This document shows positions 6,576-14,270 of a DNA stretch of 14,838 bases, piece by piece. Within the stretch, counting starts at the first letter, position 1. Each line of letters starts with the position of its first letter. The DNA lies in the NCBI GenBank assembly GCA_903922535.1, contig CAIXUF010000655.1, forward strand, positions 1 through 14,838, read 5' to 3'. The notes beneath the pieces are model-generated. The model saw nothing but the letters and a program-made list of their open reading frames with translations, made no database searches and was not told where the DNA came from. A program made the position numbers and the translations under genes. Source of the stretch: Candidatus Hydrogenedentota bacterium. Lineage in GTDB: Bacteria; Hydrogenedentota; Hydrogenedentia; Hydrogenedentiales; CAITNO01.

Positions 6576-9044
6576 ATGACGCGTTGGGCAATAGTTGTGT
6601 TGGCGATGTTGGCGTGCGCCGGGGCGGTGCAGGCCGCCGAGTTGACGGTGGACATGAACCAAGCCCCGCGGCCGGTCAGTCCGTCGCTTTACGGCATCTT
6701 CTACGAGGACATCAACCACGCCGCCGACGGCGGGCTCTACGCCGAAATGATTCGTAACCGTTCCTTTGAGGATTCGCTGCCGCCCAAGGACTGCACGATC
6801 AAGGACGGCAAGATTGTCACGCCCGCCGGCTGGTCGATGGACTACAAAATCGACAACCCCATCACCGGCTGGTCCATCCTGCGCGCCGCCGAAGGCGACG
6901 GGGACATGGCGCTCGACGAGTCGAAGCGCATGAACGACGTGCAGCGGGCGTCACTCAAGGTAAACGTGAAGAACACGGCGGCGGGCCGGGTCGGCGTGGC
7001 CAACAGCGGTTTCTGGGGGATTGCGCTCAAGCAGGGCACCGCCTGCAAGTTCTCCTTCTTTGCCTGTGCTGAAGGCGGGTTCGCCGGGCCGTTGACAATT
7101 TCTCTCGAATCGGCCGACGGCAAGGTCTATGCCGCACAGGACGTTGCCGGGCTGACGGGCGACTGGAAGAAGTTTGAGGGCGAGTTGACCAGCAACGCCA
7201 CAGACAACGACGCCCGGTTCGTGATTGCCACGAAAGCAATGGGTGTCTTCTTCCTCGACGTGGTGTCGCTCTTTCCCAAAGAGACTTTCAAGAACCGGCC
7301 CAACGGCCTGCGCCCCGACCTGGCAGGCATGCTTCAGGAGTTGAGGCCCGGCTTTATCCGCTTTCCAGGCGGCTGCTTTGTCGAGGGCTTTTGTATGGAT
7401 ACGACGTTGCGGTGGAAGAAGACGATGGGCCCCATCGAGTCGCGCCCGACCCACTGGAATCTCTGGGGCTATCCCGCGACCAACGGCCTGGGCTACCACG
7501 AACTGCTCCAGCTTTGCGAGGATGTCGGCGCGGCGCCGATGCTGGTGATCAACTGCGGCATGAGCTGCCAGGGACGCAATCCCGATATCGTGCCGGTGGA
7601 CCAGTTGGGCGAATGGATTCAGGACGCGCTGGACGCCATCGAATACGCCAACGGCCCGGCCGAGTCCAAGTGGGGTGCGGTGCGCGCCGCCAACGGTCAT
7701 CCCGCGCCCTTCGGCCTGAAGTACATGGAAATCGGCAACGAGAACTCCGGCGGCGACTATAACGCCCACTACAAGGCCTTCTCCGACGCCATCACGCCCA
7801 AGTATCCCGAGATCAAGCTTATCTCCAATGTGCCCGTGGAAGGCGCGCGTGTGGACATCTTTGACGACCATTACTACTCCGACCCCGCGTTCTTCCTGGG
7901 CCAGACCGGCCACTACGACAAGCACGACCGCAGCAAGGCCAAGATCTATGTGGGCGAGTATGCGGTGGTGAAGAACTGCGGCAAGGGCAACCTGCGCGCC
8001 GCGCTGGCCGAGGCGGCGTTTATGACGGGCATGGAGCGCAACGGTGACCAGGTGGTCATGTGTTCCTATGCGCCGCTGTTTGTAAACGTGAACGACCGCG
8101 CCTGGAACCCCGACGCCATCCAGTTCGACAACCACCGCGTCTGCGGGACGGCGTCCTATTACGTGCAAAAGCTGTTCAGCGAGAACCGCTGCGATGAGAC
8201 CTTCCCCGTGACGCTGCAAGGGCAGCCGAAACTGGCCGCCGGCAAGGGCGGCAAGGTCGGGCTGGCCACTTGGGGCACGCAGGTGGAGTACAAAGACTTC
8301 AAGGTGACCCAGGGCCGCAAGACGCTATTCACGGACGCGTTTTCCAAGAACGCGGACAAATGGAAGACCGAGGGCGGTGACTGGTCGGTCGTGAACGGCG
8401 CCTATCGCCAGATGTCGCTCGACACCGATGTGCGGTCCACCACGGGCAGCATCGCGTGGGATGACTATGCCATCACGCTCAAGGCCCGCAAGACTGGCGG
8501 GAATGAGGGATTCATGGTCATGTTCGACGTCCGCGACAAGGACAACTGGGGCTGGTGGAATGTCGGCGGCTGGGGAAACCGCATGCACGGCATCGAAGTG
8601 TGCCATAAAGGCGAAAAGACGATGGTCGGCAGCCAGGTGAGCGGTTCCGTGGAAACGGGGCGCTGGTATGACCTGCGCGTCGAGGTGAGCCCGACGCATA
8701 TCCGCTGCCTGCTCGACGGCAAGGTGGTCCACGATGAGGAGGTCGCCGGCGCATCGCTCATGGCCGCCGTGGCCGGGCGCAAGGACGGCGACCTGCTGCT
8801 CAAGGTGGTGAACGCCAGCGGCGAGGCGCAGAAGACCGAGGTCCGGCTGGACGGCGGGGCGAAGGTGGCGCAGGACGGCACGGCCGTTGTGCTGGCCGAT
8901 GCGGATGATGCCGTGGAGAACAGCTTGGACGAACCGCTGAAGATTGTGCCGCGTGAACAGGCGGTCAAGGTGGCGGGCAACAGATTCGGGTACGAGTTCC
9001 CGCCCTATTCATTAACCATCCTGCGTCTGAAAACAGGGAAATAG
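6576..9044 (+). CDS. Secreted GH51 alpha-L-arabinofuranosidase with inserted concanavalin-like module
   Basis: 822 residues. It releases alpha-L-arabinofuranose from arabinan, arabinoxylan or arabinogalactan side chains. A signal peptide (1-20, ending VQA) precedes SPSLYGIFYEDINHAADGG (35-53), the GH51 N-terminal signature. Residues about 86-235 form a CBM4-like sandwich. The catalytic barrel includes RFPGGCFVEG (262-271), the acid/base E389 in EIGNEN and the nucleophile E461 in YVGEYA. Residues about 546-722 form an extra lectin-like module that interrupts the C-terminal GH51 sandwich; the sandwich resumes at LLLKVVNASGE (740-750) and ends PPYSLTILRLK. Bacterial GH51 enzymes without such insertions are about 500-660 residues. 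The gene follows GH59 by 87 bp and converges on the propeller-toroid gene with a 20-bp gap. Family and reaction are secure; the polymer attacked is not. Confidence 0.95.
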   Translation: MTRWAIVVLAMLACAGAVQAAELTVDMNQAPRPVSPSLYGIFYEDINHAADGGLYAEMIRNRSFEDSLPPKDCTIKDGKIVTPAGWSMDYKIDNPITGWSILRAAEGDGDMALDESKRMNDVQRASLKVNVKNTAAGRVGVANSGFWGIALKQGTACKFSFFACAEGGFAGPLTISLESADGKVYAAQDVAGLTGDWKKFEGELTSNATDNDARFVIATKAMGVFFLDVVSLFPKETFKNRPNGLRPDLAGMLQELRPGFIRFPGGCFVEGFCMDTTLRWKKTMGPIESRPTHWNLWGYPATNGLGYHELLQLCEDVGAAPMLVINCGMSCQGRNPDIVPVDQLGEWIQDALDAIEYANGPAESKWGAVRAANGHPAPFGLKYMEIGNENSGGDYNAHYKAFSDAITPKYPEIKLISNVPVEGARVDIFDDHYYSDPAFFLGQTGHYDKHDRSKAKIYVGEYAVVKNCGKGNLRAALAEAAFMTGMERNGDQVVMCSYAPLFVNVNDRAWNPDAIQFDNHRVCGTASYYVQKLFSENRCDETFPVTLQGQPKLAAGKGGKVGLATWGTQVEYKDFKVTQGRKTLFTDAFSKNADKWKTEGGDWSVVNGAYRQMSLDTDVRSTTGSIAWDDYAITLKARKTGGNEGFMVMFDVRDKDNWGWWNVGGWGNRMHGIEVCHKGEKTMVGSQVSGSVETGRWYDLRVEVSPTHIRCLLDGKVVHDEEVAGASLMAAVAGRKDGDLLLKVVNASGEAQKTEVRLDGGAKVAQDGTAVVLADADDAVENSLDEPLKIVPREQAVKVAGNRFGYEFPPYSLTILRLKTGK

Positions 9045-9075
9045 GAACGTAGAACGCCTGCGGCCTATTTCTCTG
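9034..9075. terminator. Inverted repeat over both stop codons of convergent genes
   Basis: CAGGGAAATAGG (9034-9045) faces CCTATTTCTCTG (9064-9075): 12 pairs with one G-T, 18-nt loop. Both TAG stops lie inside the arms, so each strand reads nearly the same last bases. It could work as a two-way terminator, though there is no clean T-run beyond it. Confidence 0.45.
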
Positions 9076-11044
9076 CGATAAAGCCGTGGAAGCGGCCCAT
9101 CCAGTAGGGCAGGAGGTAGGCCGCGCCGTCATCCTCCATTCGGCCGTCATAGCCATCGTCCGGCACGTAGGGGTCGGCATTCCACTTCTCGAAGGCACGC
9201 TCGTCGGCGGGCAGGACTTTGGTCAACACCCGCTTGCCTGAACGGTTGGGAATCTCAGAAAACGCAACGTCGGAACGCTGGCTGTTGGTCTGTGTCCACA
9301 CACGCCGGTCCGTGGGGATCTGGCGCAGATTCTCTATTGCACCCGGGATGTCGGACTGGTACGGGGCGGCCGTAGCCGTCACAAAGGTGTAGAAACTGGG
9401 CTGCTCGGGCCGCACGACCTCATAATGCCGCCGCACGCCGGTGATCAGCACCCGCCGAATCTTGGGGTCCGTTTCCAGTTGCAGAATTGGATACCACGCC
9501 ACATACCCCAACTGGTCGTCCGAATGGTTGTTGGTGTCGGGAAAGCTTTTCTTGGCGACCAGAATGTTGTTCAGGTAGCCGTGCTCCATGATGAGCTTGC
9601 GGTAATGCTCCTCGTACTTCTTGTCGCCCGTGATGTGGCAGGTCACTTTCAGGAAAGAGAGCATCTGCAGGCTGTTCAAGCCGGCGTCCACCGTTCCAAT
9701 GCCGTTTTCATTCAACGTGCGGGGATCCCAGAATCCGAAACGGGTGCGTTTGCCGTGCCAGTCGATCAACTGGTAGCCGTGGTCCACCAGGTGGTCCGTC
9801 AGCGCCCGAATCTGTTTGACCAGCAGCGCCTTTTCCGCCTCGTCATACTGCGCCACATGCTCATAGAAGGTGTAGAACGCCAGGTAATGCCCGTCTATCT
9901 CGTCGCTGGAGGTGTCGCTCTTCCAGTACATGGACCCGTCCGGCGTGGGCTGCCACTGCTTGCCCTTGGTGCTGCCGATTTCGGGCGGGAGCACGCTGCG
10001 CGCGACCAGTCCGGGAATGCCCGAGGCGTTTTGCAGCATGTAGAGCGCATGCATGCTTTCCGTGGCGGAGGCTTTGGCCGCCACATCCCTGGTCACGCCG
10101 TAGCACAGCGACATGGCCGCCACATGATAGGCCGTCCACAGGCCGTCGTTGTCGTTGTCGTGGATCTTGTGGGACGTGGGATTGTCGGCATTGTCAAGCG
10201 TGCAATCCGCCACCAGGCCCAGCCGGCGATGCCGTTCATTCAGCCGCTTTTCGATAATCTCCGCCTTTTCCAACAAGGTCCGGGGCACGGTGTCTATCTT
10301 GCCGATCCCGCCGTCTGTCAGGAACCAGGCCGTCATGCCTGACGGGGCGAGCGCCAAGGCAGACACATGATCGCTGGGCAGATAACGCCTGCCCTGGCGA
10401 TAGAACCACTTGCGGCCGGTCTCGTTGGGCTTGTACAGGATAGCGCCGCAGGTGGTGCCTATCCAGAGATTGTCGTTGGGATCGCAGGCAAGCGCGGTCA
10501 CGTCCTCAAAGGGCATGCCCTGTTTGCCCTGGAAGTGTGTCCACGTGCCGTCGGCCTTCATCAGGCTCAAACCAATCGGGGTGCCGACCCAAAGCCCGCC
10601 CTGGGTGTCATGCGCAAGCGCCGTGATTTTGCTGGCCAACGGCCCGCCCACCCCGTAGGACTCATGGCGTTTCCATGTCTTCCCGTCCTTCCGGTAGAGC
10701 CCCAGGTCCGTGCCACACCAGGCTACTCCAGCCACCTCGGTCTGCGCCTGGATGGTTTCGCCCGGTTTCAGTTCGGGTTTGGGTTCGCGGGAGACCATTA
10801 GACCGCCGTCCGGACCAACGGAGAGACCCGTTGCACCATCCACGGAAACAGCTTCCACCGTACCGCGAACATGCTCAAAGAACGGCTCCACGACAACCGG
10901 AAGTTCCGGATTCTTGTTCTCGGGCGATGAAGGTGCGCCTATGTTCAGCACATGGTGCCCCTCCGGCAGCCAAGACTCCCTTGACTCCGTCGCGGCCGGG
11001 CCAGCGCCAGCAATAATCATCACGGAAACCATCCACGTCAGCAT
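9065..11044 (-). CDS. Secreted regulator-propeller protein with C-terminal alpha/alpha-toroid-like domain, function unknown
   Basis: 659 residues. A short hydrophobic N-terminus (MLTWMVSVMIIAGAGPAA) suggests export. Residues about 104-250 contain roughly four regulator-propeller (Reg_prop) repeats, the clearest being ITALAHDTQGGLWVGTPIGL (140-159) and VTALACDPNDNLWIGTTCGA (182-201). Sensor kinases of the hybrid two-component type carry many more repeats plus a kinase; here no Y_Y_Y, transmembrane or kinase part follows. Instead residues about 255-659 are helix-rich and look like an alpha/alpha toroid as in GH or lyase families. It has acidic clusters at HDNDNDGLW (295-303), TSSDEIDGHYLAFY (378-391) and FGFWDPRTLN (436-445). 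I do not recognise a named family for this half. The start is supported by AAAGGAG six bases upstream. The gene sits among arabinose-releasing enzymes, converges on GH51 and diverges from GH127. A carbohydrate-active role is inferred from context and fold impression only. Confidence 0.65.
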   Translation of the reverse strand: MLTWMVSVMIIAGAGPAATESRESWLPEGHHVLNIGAPSSPENKNPELPVVVEPFFEHVRGTVEAVSVDGATGLSVGPDGGLMVSREPKPELKPGETIQAQTEVAGVAWCGTDLGLYRKDGKTWKRHESYGVGGPLASKITALAHDTQGGLWVGTPIGLSLMKADGTWTHFQGKQGMPFEDVTALACDPNDNLWIGTTCGAILYKPNETGRKWFYRQGRRYLPSDHVSALALAPSGMTAWFLTDGGIGKIDTVPRTLLEKAEIIEKRLNERHRRLGLVADCTLDNADNPTSHKIHDNDNDGLWTAYHVAAMSLCYGVTRDVAAKASATESMHALYMLQNASGIPGLVARSVLPPEIGSTKGKQWQPTPDGSMYWKSDTSSDEIDGHYLAFYTFYEHVAQYDEAEKALLVKQIRALTDHLVDHGYQLIDWHGKRTRFGFWDPRTLNENGIGTVDAGLNSLQMLSFLKVTCHITGDKKYEEHYRKLIMEHGYLNNILVAKKSFPDTNNHSDDQLGYVAWYPILQLETDPKIRRVLITGVRRHYEVVRPEQPSFYTFVTATAAPYQSDIPGAIENLRQIPTDRRVWTQTNSQRSDVAFSEIPNRSGKRVLTKVLPADERAFEKWNADPYVPDDGYDGRMEDDGAAYLLPYWMGRFHGFIAEK

Positions 11045-11113
11045 GGGACGCTCCTTTCGGTGTGCCCGGGGGCGGATTGGTTGGACAAAAACCGGGGTTA
11101 CTCGGCTCCTAGA

Positions 11114-11147
11114 CCCGGTTGGGCGCTTCCCGGTTTCCCGGTTCCCG
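11114..11147 (+). repeat. Three CCCGGTT repeats in the divergent control region
   Basis: CCCGGTT occurs at 11114-11120, 11129-11135 and 11137-11143, followed by CCCG at 11144. The last two are spaced by 8 bp. They lie just upstream of the predicted -10 of the GH127 gene and could be regulator sites or a short tandem repeat without function. Confidence 0.5.
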
Positions 11148-11154
11148 CCTGTTC

Positions 11155-11183
11155 CTGATAGAATCGTGACGCCTTACAGTCAA
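11155..11183 (-). promoter_or_regulatory. Possible promoter of the propeller-toroid gene
   Basis: On the minus strand TTGACT (11178-11183), a 17-bp spacer and TATCAG (11155-11160). The -10 overlaps the -10 of the opposing GH127 promoter. The leader before the ATG at 11044 would be about 100 nt. Confidence 0.35.
11156..11164 (+). promoter_or_regulatory. Possible extended -10 promoter of the GH127 gene
   Basis: TGATAGAAT reads as an extended -10 (TG, one base, TAGAAT at 11159-11164). No good -35 is visible, which extended -10 promoters can tolerate. The leader to the ATG at 11220 would be about 50 nt. Confidence 0.4.
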
Positions 11184-11219
11184 CCGTGTTTTCCCAACCC
11201 ATCACGCAGGATACAAGCC

Positions 11220-14200
11220 ATGACAGGGAATCGTTTGTTCATCGCACTTATGCTCGCATCTGGCTGCGCCGTACTGTGCGGGACAACCGCCGCCGGAGAG
11301 GAGGCGGGTGTGCAGAAACTCCAACCTTTCGACCTGACACAGGTGCATTTGCTGGACGGGTGGCTCAAAGCCGCCCAGGAAGCCGACCTGCGCTATCTGC
11401 TCTCGCTGGAACCGGACCGGCTGCTGTACACCTTCCGCAAGAATGCCGGACTGGACGCCCCCGGCGAGCCGCTGGGCGGCTGGGAAGCGCCGACGGTGGA
11501 GGTGCGCGGTCATTTCATCGGCCATTACCTGTCGGCCTGCGCGCTGATGTACGCGAGCACCGGTAACGCACGCCTGTTGGAGCGCGGCAATCTCATGGTC
11601 GCCGAGATGGCCAAATGCCAGCAGGCATTGGGCGGCAGTTACCTGTCCGCCTTCCCCGAGAGCATGTGGGACCGGCTTGAATCGGGGAAGAACAATCCCT
11701 GGGCGCCCTTTTACACGATGCACAAGATCATGGCGGGCCTGTGCGAGCAGCACCTGCTCTGCGGCAATGCGCAGGCGCTGGAGATGATGAAGGGCATGGC
11801 CGCCTACTTTGCCAAACGCACGGAAAAGTACTCGCACGAGGAATGGAACAAGGTCCTCGACCATACGGAGGAGGGCGGTTTCTGCGAGGCGCTGTGGAAT
11901 CTCTACGGCATCACGGGCGACCCGGCGCACCGCGCCCTGGCGGAGAAGTTTGAAAAGTCGTCCTTCCTGGACCCGCTGGCGCGGGGCGAGGACAACCTGA
12001 CGCACCGCCACGGCAACACACACATCCCGCTCGTTGTGGGCGCCATCCGCCGCTACGAACTGCTGGGCGACCCGCACTACGAATACCTGTCCGAGTTCTT
12101 CTGGGACCGCGTCATCACCGCCCGATCTTTTGCCAGCGGCGGCAGCACGAATGCGGAAGTCTGGGGCGAGCCGTTTAAACTGGCCAACACGCTGTCGCGC
12201 AGCAACCATGAAACCTGCAAAACCTACAACATGCTCCGGCTCACGCGCCACCTGATCTGCGCCACCGCCGACCCGCACTACGGCGACTACTACGAGCGCG
12301 CGTTTTTCAACGGCATCCTCGGAACGCAGGAACCGGAGTCGGGCATGCTGGAGTACTACGTGCCGCAGGAAAGCGGCTTCCAGCGGGTCTTCGGCTCGGC
12401 CTGTGACGCGTTCTGGTGCTGCACGGGCACCGGCGTCGAATCCTACGCGAAACTTGCCGACAGCATCTACTTCCATGATGCCGACAGCGTGTATGTGGAC
12501 CTGTTCATTTCGTCGCAGGTGGATTGGAAAGAGAAGGGTGTCACGCTGGAACAAACCACCGCGTTCCCCGCAGAACAGGGTTCCACTCTTGCGGTTCACT
12601 TGGCCAATCCGGCCAAATTCAGCATCAATCTACGCATCCCGTCGTGGGTAAGTGCTGCGGCGCAGGCAAGCGTGAACGGCACGCCCGTGGAAATGCAGAT
12701 CGAACCGGGCAAGTGGTTAAGCATCAAGCGCACATGGAAGGACTGTGATCACATAAGGCTTGAACTGCCCATGAAGCTGCATGCGTGGCCCATGCCCGAC
12801 GATCCGAATCTGGTGGCGTTCATGTATGGCCCCGTTGTGCTGGCAGGGATTGTGGACGACCAGCCCAACCGGCCGCCGGTCATCGCCGACCAGCCGATCA
12901 CGCCCATGCCCGACGCGGAAAAGGCAAAGAAGGCGTGGTACTTCCTTGCGGAAACCGTCAATGACCTGTCCTGGCTGAAACCCGTAGAGGGTCAGCCGTT
13001 GACCTTCGTGAGTGCCGATCAGCCCTTCACCATCACCTTTAAGCCGCTCAACGCGATTGTGGGCGAGCGCTACGGGCTGTATTGGCCGGTGGTCCCCAAG
13101 GACAGCGACCGGCACAGGCAACTGGCCAAGCAAAACGTTGCGCTCAGTTTCCTGAACGATGCCAACGGTCTGGCCAAGGACGGAAACATTGACGCGCTGC
13201 GCAAAACCTATGACGAATTGGCCGCCGACGCCGCGCTGGCAGGCCAGCAAGGCCGCATGACGCTGGCCATGGCGGGAGCGCTTCAACGCACGGGCCGCGA
13301 CGCCGACGCGCGCGCACTGGTGGCGCCGCTGGCGGAACCGTTTATCGACCGCGACAATGCGGCCGCCCTGACGGCCCTGCTGGGCCAGGACAACAGCGCG
13401 GTGACCGATGTGAAGCCATGGGTTGTCAATTTTGAAAATGGCGATGGTGCAGCGATCCGTGTCGAAAAGGAGGGCCGCACCGGCATCTCCTCCGACAATG
13501 CCCATGGCAAAGCGCACATCTACTTTGCCGTTCCAGGCGGGTCGGTTCTGCATGGATTAGGCCAGGACGTGCGCATGACGGTCAGCTATTGGACCGACGG
13601 GAAGCCGGGGCACAAATTGCTGGTGGAATATGACGCCGCTTCGGGCGGTGCGTACGCCACGTCAGGCGCGTTGGAATGTCCGGCGAAGGAAGGATGGCAG
13701 CAGGCCGAGGTGAATCTGCCCGGCGCCCTGTTCATGGGACGCGAGAACGCCAGTGCCGATTTCCGCATCAGCGGCGCGGGCACGGGCGACGTTTTCATTG
13801 CCGATGTGCGCCTCACGGCGGACGCGAAGACGGTCAAGAAGATCATGGCCGCGTTTGAAGAGACCGGCGCGCGTCCGATGGATGCCGTCGAGGCGGCCAA
13901 TGACGCCTCTGAGAAGGCCCACAATCTCAAGTTTGGCAACAGCGCCGCGGGCATGCACATGGGGCATGGATGGCGGCACGCCGAGGACTGGATGAGTTGG
14001 GATCTTGCCGTGGACGCGAAAAAGCCCACCACGCTGAGCTGCATTTACTGGGGTTCCGATGTGGGCCGCCGCTTCAACATTGAGGTGGACGGCAAGGTCA
14101 TCGCCACGCAGGATCTGGACATGGCCAAGCCGTCCGTGTTCCTGCGGGTGGATTATCCCATCCCGCCCGAACTCACGCAGGGCAAAGATAAAGTCACCGT

Positions 14201-14270
14201 AACGTTCCGCAAAGTCAGCGGCTTGGTGGGCGGCCTGTTCGGGTGCTCAACGCGCCTGACCACTCCCTGA
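11220..14270 (+). CDS. Secreted GH127-type beta-L-arabinofuranosidase (DUF1680) with inserted region and C-terminal DUF6805-like domain
   Basis: 1016 residues. GH127 enzymes release beta-L-arabinofuranose, for example from extensin-type glycoproteins, by a cysteine-nucleophile, zinc-dependent mechanism. A signal peptide covers about 1-25. The alpha/alpha barrel spans about 36-430 and contains VRGHFIGHYLSACALMYA (95-112). Catalytic positions are visible: E317 in WGEPF (probable acid/base), E331 and C333 in HETC, and C400-C401 in FWCCTGTG, matching the Glu plus three Cys zinc site with one Cys as nucleophile. A sandwich domain includes YGPVVLAG (536-543). After RYGLYWPVV (617-625) comes an unusual stretch: a helical segment (about 630-725) and a probable jelly-roll (about 733-867). 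The C-terminus (about 886-1012, HNLKFGNSAAGMHMGHGWRH) resembles DUF6805. The start is chosen for AGGA eight bases upstream and the signal peptide; a longer open frame would run into the divergent gene. Related families such as GH146 share these motifs. Confidence 0.92.
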   Translation: MTGNRLFIALMLASGCAVLCGTTAAGEEAGVQKLQPFDLTQVHLLDGWLKAAQEADLRYLLSLEPDRLLYTFRKNAGLDAPGEPLGGWEAPTVEVRGHFIGHYLSACALMYASTGNARLLERGNLMVAEMAKCQQALGGSYLSAFPESMWDRLESGKNNPWAPFYTMHKIMAGLCEQHLLCGNAQALEMMKGMAAYFAKRTEKYSHEEWNKVLDHTEEGGFCEALWNLYGITGDPAHRALAEKFEKSSFLDPLARGEDNLTHRHGNTHIPLVVGAIRRYELLGDPHYEYLSEFFWDRVITARSFASGGSTNAEVWGEPFKLANTLSRSNHETCKTYNMLRLTRHLICATADPHYGDYYERAFFNGILGTQEPESGMLEYYVPQESGFQRVFGSACDAFWCCTGTGVESYAKLADSIYFHDADSVYVDLFISSQVDWKEKGVTLEQTTAFPAEQGSTLAVHLANPAKFSINLRIPSWVSAAAQASVNGTPVEMQIEPGKWLSIKRTWKDCDHIRLELPMKLHAWPMPDDPNLVAFMYGPVVLAGIVDDQPNRPPVIADQPITPMPDAEKAKKAWYFLAETVNDLSWLKPVEGQPLTFVSADQPFTITFKPLNAIVGERYGLYWPVVPKDSDRHRQLAKQNVALSFLNDANGLAKDGNIDALRKTYDELAADAALAGQQGRMTLAMAGALQRTGRDADARALVAPLAEPFIDRDNAAALTALLGQDNSAVTDVKPWVVNFENGDGAAIRVEKEGRTGISSDNAHGKAHIYFAVPGGSVLHGLGQDVRMTVSYWTDGKPGHKLLVEYDAASGGAYATSGALECPAKEGWQQAEVNLPGALFMGRENASADFRISGAGTGDVFIADVRLTADAKTVKKIMAAFEETGARPMDAVEAANDASEKAHNLKFGNSAAGMHMGHGWRHAEDWMSWDLAVDAKKPTTLSCIYWGSDVGRRFNIEVDGKVIATQDLDMAKPSVFLRVDYPIPPELTQGKDKVTVTFRKVSGLVGGLFGCSTRLTTP

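Noticed and set aside
6951..8219. Antisense open frame (422 codons) in GH51
   Set aside because: No family resemblance or start signal; a shadow of the GH51 reading frame.
9065..11044. Hybrid two-component sensor
   Set aside because: Reg_prop repeats are present, but no transmembrane, histidine kinase, receiver or DNA-binding region follows.
10710..11219. N-terminal extension of the GH127 protein
   Set aside because: It would overlap the divergent gene, lacks a ribosome binding site and would bury the signal peptide that starts at 11220.
11155..11219. CRP (cAMP receptor) site in the divergent control regions
   Set aside because: I looked for TGTGA-N6-TCACA and found no convincing match, so a direct cAMP link is not claimed.
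11220..11290. Lipoprotein signal in the GH127 protein (LASGC)
   Set aside because: The residue at -3 of the cysteine is Ala rather than Leu, so the lipobox is poor; ordinary signal peptide cleavage is likelier, though not excluded.
11202..12599. Antisense open frame (465 codons) in GH127
   Set aside because: Shadow of the well-supported GH127 gene, without motifs.
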